The position numbers and the translations under genes are program-made. Positions 8,391 to 19,458 of a DNA stretch of 64,000 nt are shown in pieces. Origin of the DNA: Serratia marcescens (lineage in GTDB: Bacteria > Pseudomonadota > Gammaproteobacteria > Enterobacterales > Enterobacteriaceae); contig NZ_VFMJ01000001.1 of assembly GCF_006715005.1 (NCBI RefSeq), forward strand, positions 3,658,001-3,722,000. Reading direction: 5' to 3'. A model generated the notes under the pieces. It was given only the letters and a program-made list of their open reading frames with translations. It had not been told where the DNA came from and ran no database searches. Numbering within the stretch: the first letter of the stretch is position 1; each line of letters starts with the position of its first letter.

Positions 8391-9922
8391 AAGCGCTGAC
8401 TATTCGCCCAGGCAAACTGACGCTGGCCCAGCTACGCGACGTCTATCAACATCCGGTGACGCTGACGCTGGACGACAACGCCTACGGCCCTATCCAACAG
8501 AGCGTGGCCTGCGTGGAACGTATCGTTGAAGAAAACCGCACCACTTACGGCATCAACACCGGGTTTGGCCTGCTGGCTTCGACGCGCATCGCCCGCGACG
8601 ATCTGGAAAACCTGCAGCGTTCGATCGTACTGTCACACGCCGCCGGCGTGGGCGAGCCGACCGACGACAACCTGGTGCGCCTGATCATGGTGCTGAAGAT
8701 CAACAGCCTGTCGCGCGGCTTCTCCGGCATTCGTCTGGAAGTCATTCAGGCGCTGATCGCGCTGGTCAACGCCGAAGTTTATCCGCATATTCCGCTGAAA
8801 GGCTCCGTCGGCGCCTCCGGCGACCTGGCGCCACTGGCGCACATGAGCCTGGTGCTGCTGGGCGAAGGCCAGGCGCGCCATCAGGGCCAATGGCTGCCGG
8901 CGACCGAAGCGCTGGCCAAAGCCGGCCTGAAACCGCTGACGCTGGCGGCGAAAGAGGGTCTGGCGCTGCTGAACGGCACCCAGGTCTCCGCCGCCTTCGC
9001 GCTGCGCGGCCTGTTCGATGCCGAAGATCTGTTCGCCGCTGCGACCGTGGCGGGCAGCCTGACGGTGGAAGCGGCGCTGGGCTCTCGCAGCCCGTTCGAT
9101 GCGCGTATCCACGAGGTGCGCGGCCAGCGCGGCCAGATCGACGCCGCCATCGCCTATCGCCACCTGCTCGGCGCGCGCAGCGAAGTCTCCGACTCGCACC
9201 GCAACTGTGAAAAAGTGCAGGATCCTTACTCCCTGCGCTGCCAGCCACAGGTGATGGGTGCCTGCCTGACGCAGATCCGCCAGGCCGCCGAAGTGCTGGA
9301 AATCGAAGCTAACGCCGTCTCCGATAACCCGCTGGTGTTCGCCGAACAGGGCGACGTGCTGTCCGGCGGCAACTTCCACGCTGAACCGGTAGCGATGGCC
9401 GCCGATAACCTGGCGCTGGCGTTTGCCGAAATCGGTTCGCTGTCCGAGCGCCGCATCTCGCTGATGATGGACAAGCACATGTCGCAGCTGCCACCGTTCC
9501 TGGTGGAGAACGGCGGCGTGAACTCCGGCTTCATGATCGCTCAGGTGACCGCCGCGGCGCTGGCCAGCGAAAACAAAGCGCTGGCGCACCCGTCGAGCGT
9601 CGACAGCATTCCGACCTCCGCCAACCAGGAAGACCACGTTTCCATGGCGCCGGCCGCCGGTCGCCGCCTGTGGAGCATGGCGGACAATGTGCGCGGCATT
9701 CTGGCGGTCGAATGGCTGGCCGCCTGTCAGGGCCTGGATTTCCGCAACGGCCTGAAGACCTCGGAAGGTCTGGAGCAGGCGCGCCGTCTGCTGCGCGAGC
9801 ATGTCAGTTTCTACGACAAGGATCGTTTCTTCGCCCCCGACATTGAAGCCGCCAGCCAACTCTTGGCGGCCGGTCACCTGACATCGCTGCTGCCTGCGGC
9901 GCTGCTGCCTAGCCAGGCATAA
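8387..9922 (+). CDS. hutH: Histidine ammonia-lyase (histidase)
   Basis: HutH deaminates L-histidine to trans-urocanate and ammonia, the first step of the pathway. It is a 511-residue member of the MIO lyase family. The tripeptide that cyclises into the MIO electrophile is intact as A143-S144-G145 in [12 protein letters not shown]. The TYGINTGFG motif near residue 53 is also present. The gene overlaps hutU by ATGA and is followed by a permease after a 100 bp gap with a strong hairpin. hutG, hutI, hutF and hutC are not found here. Confidence 0.97.
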   Translation: MKALTIRPGKLTLAQLRDVYQHPVTLTLDDNAYGPIQQSVACVERIVEENRTTYGINTGFGLLASTRIARDDLENLQRSIVLSHAAGVGEPTDDNLVRLIMVLKINSLSRGFSGIRLEVIQALIALVNAEVYPHIPLKGSVGASGDLAPLAHMSLVLLGEGQARHQGQWLPATEALAKAGLKPLTLAAKEGLALLNGTQVSAAFALRGLFDAEDLFAAATVAGSLTVEAALGSRSPFDARIHEVRGQRGQIDAAIAYRHLLGARSEVSDSHRNCEKVQDPYSLRCQPQVMGACLTQIRQAAEVLEIEANAVSDNPLVFAEQGDVLSGGNFHAEPVAMAADNLALAFAEIGSLSERRISLMMDKHMSQLPPFLVENGGVNSGFMIAQVTAAALASENKALAHPSSVDSIPTSANQEDHVSMAPAAGRRLWSMADNVRGILAVEWLAACQGLDFRNGLKTSEGLEQARRLLREHVSFYDKDRFFAPDIEAASQLLAAGHLTSLLPAALLPSQA

Positions 9923-9951
9923 TCATCACACACTGAATCACGCAGTTTGTT

Positions 9952-9987
9952 CTGCCCCGCCGGGTGCGTTCCACCCGGCGCGGGCAG
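9952..9987 (+). other. Strong hairpin between hutH and the permease gene
   Basis: An inner stem GCCGGGTG (9959-9966) / CACCCGGC (9972-9979) is extended by an outer CTGCCC (9952-9957) / GGGCAG (9982-9987). No T-tract follows, so it is not a classic terminator. It could stabilise the hutUH message, pause transcription or reduce permease expression relative to hutUH. The structure is seen in the sequence; the roles are inference. Confidence 0.55.
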
Positions 9988-10024
9988 CGCGTGCCTGTTC
10001 GGCAAACACTTAACGGGAAGCAAC

Positions 10025-11419
10025 ATGCGTAACGAAACGACACAACTCAGACGCGGACTAAACGCGCGGCATATCCGTTTCATGGCCCTCGGCTCGGCGA
10101 TCGGCACCGGCCTGTTCTACGGCTCCGCCGGCGCCATCCAGCTGGCCGGCCCGGCCGTGCTGCTGGCCTACCTGGTGGGCGGCGCGGCGGTGTTCATGGT
10201 GATGCGCGCGCTGGGTGAAATGGCGGTGCACCAGCCGGTTTCCGGCTCGTTCGGCCACTACGCCAGCCACTATCTCGGCCCGCTGGCCGGGTTCCTCACC
10301 GGTTGGACCTACACCTTCGAAATGGTGATCGTCGCCCTGGCGGACGTTACCGCCTTCGGCATTTATATGGGGCTGTGGTTCCCGGAGGTCGCCCAGTGGG
10401 TCTGGGTGCTCAGCATCATCCTGTTTATTGGCGCGCTCAACCTGTGCAGCGTCAAGGTGTTCGGTGAGCTGGAATTCTGGCTGTCGCTGGTCAAGGTCGC
10501 CGCCATCGTGGCGATGATCGTCGGCGGTGCGGCAGTGATGCTGTTCGGCTTCGGCCAAACCCAGCACGCCACCGGTATCAGCAACCTGTGGCAGCACGGC
10601 GGCTTTATGCCTAACGGCATCGGCGGCGTGGTCGCGTCATTGGCAGTGGTGATGTTCGCCTTCGGCGGCATTGAGATCATCGGCATTACCGCCAGCGAGG
10701 CGAAAGACCCCGCCAAAGTGCTGCCGAAGGCGATTAACGCCGTGCCGGTGCGCATCCTGCTGTTCTACGTGCTGACGCTGACGGTGCTGATGGCGATCTA
10801 TCCGTGGAACAGCATCGGCCAGAATGGCAGCCCGTTCGTCGAGATTTTCAGCAACCTCGGCATCAGCTCCGCCGCCAACGTGCTGAACGTGGTGGTGATC
10901 ACCGCCGCCATTTCGGCCATCAACAGCGACATCTTCGGCGCCGGCCGCATGATGTATGGCATGGCGCAGGACGGCCAGGCGCCGCGCAGCTTCACCAAAC
11001 TGACCGCCAGCGGCGTGCCGTGGATGACGGTGCTGGTCATGTCGGTCGCCCTGCTGTTGGCGGTGGTGCTCAACTACCTGATCCCGGAGAAGGTCTTCAT
11101 GATCATCGCCTCGATCGCCACCTTCGCCACCGTCTGGGTGTGGCTGATGATCCTGCTGTCGCAGATCGTCATGCGCCGCACGCTGTCGCCGGAAGAAACT
11201 CGTCAGTTGAGCTTCCCGGTGCCGTGGTGGCCGGTAGCGCCGGCATTGGCGACCGCCTTTATGGCGTTCGTCATCGGCCTGCTCGGCTACTTCGAAGAGA
11301 GCCGCATCGCCCTGTACGTCGGGCTGGTGTGGATCGCTTTACTCACCGTGGCTTACTGGCTGTGGGTGCGCAAAAAAGGCGGGGGTTCGCCGGTGAGCGC
11401 GGCAACGCAACAGATGTAA
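10025..11419 (+). CDS. hutT: Amino-acid permease, HutT/ProY type (probable histidine permease)
   Basis: This 464-residue APC-superfamily permease has about 12 transmembrane helices and the amino-acid transporter signature near helix 1 ([13 protein letters not shown] starting at residue 23). It resembles ProY/AroP-type permeases. The start ATG at 10025 has GGGAAG upstream; a longer frame would begin in the intergenic hairpin. It is co-directional with and just downstream of hutUH, so import of histidine for the pathway is the likely role. Proline as a substrate cannot be excluded. Twin terminators follow it. Confidence 0.85.
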   Translation: MRNETTQLRRGLNARHIRFMALGSAIGTGLFYGSAGAIQLAGPAVLLAYLVGGAAVFMVMRALGEMAVHQPVSGSFGHYASHYLGPLAGFLTGWTYTFEMVIVALADVTAFGIYMGLWFPEVAQWVWVLSIILFIGALNLCSVKVFGELEFWLSLVKVAAIVAMIVGGAAVMLFGFGQTQHATGISNLWQHGGFMPNGIGGVVASLAVVMFAFGGIEIIGITASEAKDPAKVLPKAINAVPVRILLFYVLTLTVLMAIYPWNSIGQNGSPFVEIFSNLGISSAANVLNVVVITAAISAINSDIFGAGRMMYGMAQDGQAPRSFTKLTASGVPWMTVLVMSVALLLAVVLNYLIPEKVFMIIASIATFATVWVWLMILLSQIVMRRTLSPEETRQLSFPVPWWPVAPALATAFMAFVIGLLGYFEESRIALYVGLVWIALLTVAYWLWVRKKGGGSPVSAATQQM

Positions 11420-11433
11420 CGCTTGCTGTTGAT

Positions 11434-11458
11434 AAAACCCGCTGCGGCGGGTTTTTTT
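11434..11458 (+). terminator. Terminator of the hut operon
   Basis: AAACCCGC-TGC-GGCGGGTTTTTTT forms a GC stem with a T-run, 15 bp after the permease stop. Confidence 0.85.
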
Positions 11459-11488
11459 ATTGCGCGCTTTTGGCCGAACGCCGGCCAT

Positions 11489-11514
11489 AAAAAAACCCGC
11501 CGCAGCGGGTTTTT
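11489..11514 (-). terminator. Terminator of eno
   Basis: Read on the minus strand, this is a GC hairpin followed by a T-run just after the eno stop. Its 20 bp core is the exact reverse complement of the hut terminator 30 bp away, so the pair forms a back-to-back insulating block. Confidence 0.85.
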
Positions 11515-11538
11515 ATTTAACAACCGAATCGGTCGAAC

Positions 11539-14568
<3,030 letters not shown>

Positions 14569-14607
14569 TTAGGTTTAAAGACGATGGAAGAACCAGGACG
14601 GGAAAGT

Positions 14608-14636
14608 AGTATACCCGAACCTCTCCTGACCTACAA
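14608..14636 (-). promoter_or_regulatory. Candidate pyrG promoter
   Basis: On the minus strand, TTGTAG (14636-14631), a 17 bp spacer and TATACT (14613-14608) form a good sigma-70 promoter about 55 bp upstream of the pyrG ATG. Confidence 0.6.
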
Positions 14637-14655
14637 ACGATCGTTTTGCTGTCCA

Positions 14656-14682
14656 TCATCTCGGCCGCCCTCGCGTGTTCAT
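14656..14682 (-). CDS. Candidate micro-ORF, 8 residues (MNTRGRPR)
   Basis: The ATG at 14682 shares its first base with the stop of the upstream micro-ORF and encodes MNTRGRPR, then TGA. Translation would depend on coupling to the first frame. It is Arg-rich like its neighbour. Confidence is low. Confidence 0.15.
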   Translation of the reverse strand: MNTRGRPR

Positions 14683-14708
14683 CAGGGTTTACTCCGCCGG
14701 CGCCGCAT
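14682..14708 (-). CDS. Candidate micro-ORF, 8 residues (MRRRRSKP)
   Basis: An ATG at 14708 is preceded by TGGAGGG only 3-4 nt away and encodes MRRRRSKP, then TGA. The stop overlaps the ATG of a second 8-residue frame (TGATGA). The strong ribosome site and four consecutive Arg codons make it worth noting. It lies upstream of the predicted pyrG promoter, so it would only be on mazG read-through RNA. It could easily be chance. Confidence 0.2.
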   Translation of the reverse strand: MRRRRSKP

Positions 14709-14904
14709 AAACCCTCCAGGTAAAACAAAGAGTTAGCAGAGAAAATTTCTTTTTACCGCCCCTCAGGAGCGATAAAACGCCTTAGATTTCAGTTTGTTGC
14801 CCTTTTGCTGCCGCCGGCAGCCATGCGCCGCCGATCTGACCGCAAGCTTAACCGTTTCAGCTTGAGTGAACCTTGTCGGCGATCAACATTGTCGTTGCAG
14901 CGAT

Positions 14905-15699
14905 TCAATTTTCCTGGCGTTTCACCTGCTGCCAGGCCTCTTCCATCTGCTCCAGCGTGGCGTCCTCCAACCGCAGCCCGCGTTGCTGGACAATCTCTTC
15001 CACCTGGCGGAAGCGGCGCTCGAACTTGCGGTTCGCCGCCTGCAATGCGTTCTCCGCCTTGTGGCCCAAATGGCGCGACAGGTTCACCGTGGCGAACAGC
15101 AAATCGCCGATCTCCTCTTCCAGTTTGCTCTCGTCGACCACCGCCTGGCGGGCTTCGTGCATCACTTCGTCGATCTCTTCGTACACTTTGTCCAGTACCG
15201 GCCCCAGGGTGTTCCAGTCGAAGCCGACCGAGGCGCAGCGTTTCTGGATCTTGTGCGCTTTCATCAACGCCGGCAGCGCCTGCGGAATGTCGTCCAGCAC
15301 CGAGTGCAGCGCTTTTTCGGCGCGCTCGCCGGCCTTCAGTTGCTCCCAGCGCGCCGCCACGGCTTCGCTGTCTCCGCCCTCGGCGTCGCCGAAGATGTGC
15401 GGATGTCGGCGCTCCAGCTTGTCGCTGATGGCGGTGCACACCTCATCAAAATCGAACAGCCCCTGCTCCTGCCCCATCTGGGCGTAGAACACCACCTGAA
15501 ACAGCAAGTCGCCCAGCTCATCGCGCAGATCGGCGTAGTCCTGCCGTTCGATGGCGTCCAGCACTTCGTAAGTCTCTTCCAACGTATAAGGCGCAATGGT
15601 GGCGAAGGTTTGCTTGCGGTCCCACGAGCAGCCGAGCTGCGGGTCGCGCAGCGTTTTCATGATATTCAGCAGACGCTGCAGCGGAGTGGATTGGGTCAT
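14905..15699 (-). CDS. mazG: Nucleoside triphosphate pyrophosphohydrolase
   Basis: MazG hydrolyses (d)NTPs to the monophosphates and pyrophosphate and in E. coli moderates (p)ppGpp-linked starvation responses. The 264-residue protein (E. coli 263) has two tandem MazG domains. The N-terminal one shows the acidic helix motif LEETYEVLDAIE followed by LRDELGDLLFQ. The C-terminal one shows KLEEEIGDLLFATVNLSRH. The gene is downstream of relA on the same strand. The mazEF pair usually found between relA and mazG in E. coli is missing. Confidence 0.96.
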   Translation of the reverse strand: MTQSTPLQRLLNIMKTLRDPQLGCSWDRKQTFATIAPYTLEETYEVLDAIERQDYADLRDELGDLLFQVVFYAQMGQEQGLFDFDEVCTAISDKLERRHPHIFGDAEGGDSEAVAARWEQLKAGERAEKALHSVLDDIPQALPALMKAHKIQKRCASVGFDWNTLGPVLDKVYEEIDEVMHEARQAVVDESKLEEEIGDLLFATVNLSRHLGHKAENALQAANRKFERRFRQVEEIVQQRGLRLEDATLEQMEEAWQQVKRQEN

Positions 15700-15754
15700 A
15701 AAAAATCTCTGAGAAAGAATGGGGGCGCAGGGGAGCGCCCGCAGAATTCATGGA

Positions 15755-15789
15755 TTTCGGGCCGCATCCGCTATCGATACGGCCCGAAA
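15755..15789. other. Inverted repeat between relA and mazG
   Basis: A perfect 10 bp stem TTTCGGGCCG (15755-15764) / CGGCCCGAAA (15780-15789) with a 15 nt loop fills most of the 102 bp relA-mazG gap. No T-run follows on the minus strand. It may act as a weak terminator or an RNA processing or stability element. Confidence 0.5.
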
Positions 15790-15801
15790 GGCGATGTGGG
15801 C

Positions 15802-18033
15802 TTAGTTGCCGTGCAAACGCTTGGCGTCTATCACGTCCGGCAGTTGGTTCAGCTTCGCCAGCACCCGGCTCAGCACCTGCTGGTTGTAAATTTCGATATC
15901 CATGTCGATGGTGGCCAACTGCTTCTTGGTATCGCTGCGGCTGGCGACGCCCAGCACATTGACCTTTTCGTTGGCCAGAATGGTGGTAATGTCGCGCAAC
16001 AGCCCGCTGCGATCGTTGGCCATCACGCGCACCACCAGCGAATAACCGCTGGAGTAGCTTTCGCCCCATACCGCATCGACGATGCGCTCCGGCGCGTGCG
16101 ATTGCAAATCGACCAGCTGATCGCAGTCCGCACGGTGGATCGAAATACCGCGCCCCTGGGTGATAAAACCGACGATGTCGTCGCCCGGGATCGGCTGGCA
16201 GCAGCGGGCAATGTGGTGCATCAGGTTGCCCACGCCCTCCACCACCACGCGGCCGTTATCCTTGTTGCGGGTCGGCGGCGGCGCTTTCTGCTGCACCAGC
16301 TGGCGCAGCGCCTCGCGATCCTGCTCTTCGGCGCTCGGCTTGTTGAACTTACCCTGCAGGTAATTCACCATCTGGTTCAGGCGAATGTCCCCGCCGCCGA
16401 TCGCCGCCAGCACCTCGTCCAGCGAGTTCATGTTGTAGCGCGGGATCAGCAGCTTCTCGGCCTCTTTCAGGCTGATGCCGAGGTGTTCCAGTTCGTTGTC
16501 CAACATCTGGCGGCCGGCCAGAATGTTCTTGTCGCGGTCCTGCTTGCGGAACCAGTTGTGGATCTTCGAGCGCCCGCGGCTGGTGGTGACGTAGCCCAGG
16601 TTCGGGTTCAGCCAGTCGCGGCTCGGGTTCGGCTGTTTCTGGGTGATGATCTCAATCTGATCGCCCATCTTCAGCTGATAGGTAAACGGCACGATGCGGC
16701 CGCCGATCTTGGCGCCGATACAGCGGTGACCGACGTCGCTGTGAATGTGATAGGCAAAATCAAGCGGCGTAGAGCCGGCCGGCAGATCCACCACGTCGCC
16801 TTTCGGGGTAAACACATAGACCCGATCGTCGAATACCTGGCTGCGCACTTCGTCGAGCATCTCGCCGGAGTCCGCCATTTCTTCCTGCCAGGCGATGAGC
16901 TTACGCAGCCAGGCGATGCGTTCTTCGTAGCCGGAGCGCACGGTCACGCCAGCGCCCTCTTTGTACTTCCAGTGTGCGGCCACGCCCAGCTCGGCGTCTT
17001 CATGCATTTGCCGGGTGCGGATCTGAATCTCGACGGTTTTGCCGCGCGGCCCCAGCACCACGGTGTGGATAGACTGGTAGCCGTTGGGTTTCGGGTTGGC
17101 GACGTAGTCATCGAACTCGTCCGGCAGGTGGCGGAAGTGGGTATGCACGATGCCCAACGCCGCATAGCAATCCTGCAGACGCTCCGCCACGATGCGCACC
17201 GCGCGCACGTCGAACAGTTCGTCAAACGCCAGGTGCTTTTTCTGCATCTTGCGCCAGATGCTGTAGATGTGTTTCGGCCGGCCGTAAATCTCCACCCGAA
17301 TGCCTTCGCTGGCCATCTCGGCGCGCAGCCCGGCGACGAAATCGTCGATGAACTGTTCGCGGTCGATGCGGCGCTCGTGCAACAGCTTGGCGATGCGCTT
17401 GTATTCTTCCGGATGCAGGTAGCGGAAGCAGAAATCTTCCAGCTCCCACTTCAACTGGCCGATGCCAAGCCGGTTGGCCAGCGGGGCGTAGATGTTGGAA
17501 CACTCTTTCGCCGCCAGCACGCGTTCGTCTTCCGGCGCGTCCTTCACCTCGCGCAGGTGGGCGATACGCTCCGCCAGCTTGATGACCACGCAGCGGAAAT
17601 CCTCCACCATCGCCAACAGCATGCGGCGCACGTTGTCGACCTGTTCGGAGGCCATCGAGTCGTTTTGGGTGGCTTTCAGTTGACGAATGGCGTCCATGTC
17701 GCGCACGCCGTGCACCAGCGCGACGATGCCATTACCGAACGCTTCGGTCAGGGTCTCTTCCTGCACGATGCCGGCGTCCACCAGCGGGAACAGCAGCGCG
17801 GCGCGCATGCTGTCGTTATCCATGCTCAGCGTCGAGAGGATTTCCACCATCTCCAAGCCGCGCCACAGCAGCAGCGAGGCGTCGGGATGGTTCAGGGTCT
17901 GCTGCTCACAATAACGCCAGGTTGCGGCCAATCGCTCACATGACTGCGGGTTAGGTAGCCCCAAGCCGGCGATCCACTCATCAAGAGCGAACTCACCCGC
18001 CGTATTCAGATGTGCACTTCTTACCGCAACCAT
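15802..18033 (-). CDS. relA: GTP pyrophosphokinase, ribosome-associated (p)ppGpp synthetase I
   Basis: RelA makes pppGpp on stalled ribosomes with uncharged tRNA in the A site. The protein has 743 residues (E. coli 744). The N-terminal pseudo-hydrolase domain lacks the HD motif (FPLVDAG at that place), as normal for RelA. The synthetase domain has RPKHIYSIWRKMQKK and NPKNGYQ-like NPKPNGYQSIHT. A TGS domain starts near FTPKGDVVDLPAGSTPLDF, and a C-terminal ACT domain has SLVVRVMANDRSGLLRDI. It begins 9 bp after the rlmD stop, so it is likely co-transcribed with rlmD. Confidence 0.97.
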   Translation of the reverse strand: MVAVRSAHLNTAGEFALDEWIAGLGLPNPQSCERLAATWRYCEQQTLNHPDASLLLWRGLEMVEILSTLSMDNDSMRAALLFPLVDAGIVQEETLTEAFGNGIVALVHGVRDMDAIRQLKATQNDSMASEQVDNVRRMLLAMVEDFRCVVIKLAERIAHLREVKDAPEDERVLAAKECSNIYAPLANRLGIGQLKWELEDFCFRYLHPEEYKRIAKLLHERRIDREQFIDDFVAGLRAEMASEGIRVEIYGRPKHIYSIWRKMQKKHLAFDELFDVRAVRIVAERLQDCYAALGIVHTHFRHLPDEFDDYVANPKPNGYQSIHTVVLGPRGKTVEIQIRTRQMHEDAELGVAAHWKYKEGAGVTVRSGYEERIAWLRKLIAWQEEMADSGEMLDEVRSQVFDDRVYVFTPKGDVVDLPAGSTPLDFAYHIHSDVGHRCIGAKIGGRIVPFTYQLKMGDQIEIITQKQPNPSRDWLNPNLGYVTTSRGRSKIHNWFRKQDRDKNILAGRQMLDNELEHLGISLKEAEKLLIPRYNMNSLDEVLAAIGGGDIRLNQMVNYLQGKFNKPSAEEQDREALRQLVQQKAPPPTRNKDNGRVVVEGVGNLMHHIARCCQPIPGDDIVGFITQGRGISIHRADCDQLVDLQSHAPERIVDAVWGESYSSGYSLVVRVMANDRSGLLRDITTILANEKVNVLGVASRSDTKKQLATIDMDIEIYNQQVLSRVLAKLNQLPDVIDAKRLHGN

Positions 18034-18042
18034 AACTTCTCC

Positions 18043-19392
18043 CTACTTTGCAGCGACCTCTGGCGCACGCTCGTTGATAAACAGCGCCATTGATTCAAGA
18101 TGCCCCGTGTGCGGAAACATATCCAACATCCGCACGCGCGCAAGACGATAACCGGCGCTCAACAGCACTTTGCTGTCGCGAGCCAGCGTGGTGGGGTTAC
18201 AGGAAACATACACCACCCGCGCCGGCGCCAGTTTTACAATGTGTGACATCACCCCGGCCGCACCGGCACGGGCGGGATCCAGCATCACCTTATCAAACCC
18301 TTGTGCTGCCCAAGGTTGCCGTGCAACGTCGTCCTCCAGATTCTCGTGGAAGAACGATGCATTATTCAGCTTATTCTTATGTGCATTATATTGCCCATTC
18401 GCTACCAGCGTGGCAACACCTTCGATGCCCACCACCGCAGCGGCCCGGCGCGCCAACGGCAGGGTGAAGTTACCCATGCCGCAGAACAGATCCAGCACCC
18501 GATCATTGGGTTGAATATCGAGCCATTCAAGGGCCTGCGCCACCATTTGTTGGTTTACGGCGTCATTGACCTGAATAAAGTCGCGCGGGCTGAAGTCTAA
18601 GCGTAGCCCGTCAACCTGATAATACGGCGTGTCACCGCACAGTTTCTCCACGCGATCGCTGTCCGGCGCCAGATAAACGGCGACGTTTTCCCGCTCGCCA
18701 AACGCCAACAGCGCCTGCCGATCCGCCTCTTTCAACGCGTCGAGATGGCGCAGCACCAGCAGCGGGCCGTTATCCGCCAGTACCAGCTCCACGTGCCCCA
18801 GCCGCCGTACCGCCTGCAACCCGCTCAGGCAGGCGCGCACCGGCGCCAGCAGCTGTTCCAGCTCCGGCCGCAGCACCGGACAGTGCTCCACCACCACCAG
18901 CTCACTCGAGGCCGCCTGTCGAAAGCCCATCATCAGGCGCTGCAACTTCGGCTGCCACGCCAGGCTCAGGCGGGCGCGGCGGCGATAACCGTATTCCGGG
19001 CCGGCGATCACCGGTTCCTGCTGCGGGGTCACCCCGGTTTCGCGGGCGATCATGCGCACCAGCGCCGCCGCCTTGCTCTGCTGCTGCAGTGCCTCATCCG
19101 CATGCTGCTGCTGGCAGCCGCCGCACACGCCGAAATGCGGACAGCGCGGTGCCACCCGCTGCGGGCTGCGGCTCAGCAGGCGCTTGAGCTTGCCTTTGGC
19201 GAACTGGCGCTTGTCTTCGGTCAGCTGGATTTCCGCCTGCTCGCCCGGCAATACGCCCGGCACGAACACCGCTTTGCCGTCGTGGCGCGCCACGCCCTGG
19301 CCGAAAGGATCGAGATCGCTCACCGTCACGGTGAAGATTTGTGAGCTCTGCCGGGTCGTCACGCGGCGTTTGGGAGAGTAGAATTGCGCCAT
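18043..19392 (-). CDS. rlmD: 23S rRNA (uracil-1939-C5)-methyltransferase
   Basis: RlmD makes m5U1939 in 23S rRNA using SAM. The 449-residue protein has an N-terminal TRAM domain (about 17-75). Four iron-sulfur cysteines C84, C90, C93 and C171 are in place ([10 protein letters not shown] and EHCPVLRP). The methyltransferase domain shows [14 protein letters not shown], and the catalytic cysteine lies in [12 protein letters not shown]. It is divergent from barA with 66 bp between the start codons and leads into relA. Confidence 0.96.
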   Translation of the reverse strand: MAQFYSPKRRVTTRQSSQIFTVTVSDLDPFGQGVARHDGKAVFVPGVLPGEQAEIQLTEDKRQFAKGKLKRLLSRSPQRVAPRCPHFGVCGGCQQQHADEALQQQSKAAALVRMIARETGVTPQQEPVIAGPEYGYRRRARLSLAWQPKLQRLMMGFRQAASSELVVVEHCPVLRPELEQLLAPVRACLSGLQAVRRLGHVELVLADNGPLLVLRHLDALKEADRQALLAFGERENVAVYLAPDSDRVEKLCGDTPYYQVDGLRLDFSPRDFIQVNDAVNQQMVAQALEWLDIQPNDRVLDLFCGMGNFTLPLARRAAAVVGIEGVATLVANGQYNAHKNKLNNASFFHENLEDDVARQPWAAQGFDKVMLDPARAGAAGVMSHIVKLAPARVVYVSCNPTTLARDSKVLLSAGYRLARVRMLDMFPHTGHLESMALFINERAPEVAAK

Positions 19393-19458
19393 ATTTGTCG
19401 ATTGTGTGCTGGTTCATTAAGCTAGTGTCAGCTGTCAATTCTCCCACATTGGAATCCC

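Noticed and set aside
14866..17943. A very long open frame (over 1000 codons) on the plus strand opposite mazG and relA
   Set aside because: It is a mirror of GC-rich third positions of the two genes; it has no ribosome site and a His/Gln/Val-rich composition typical of antisense frames.
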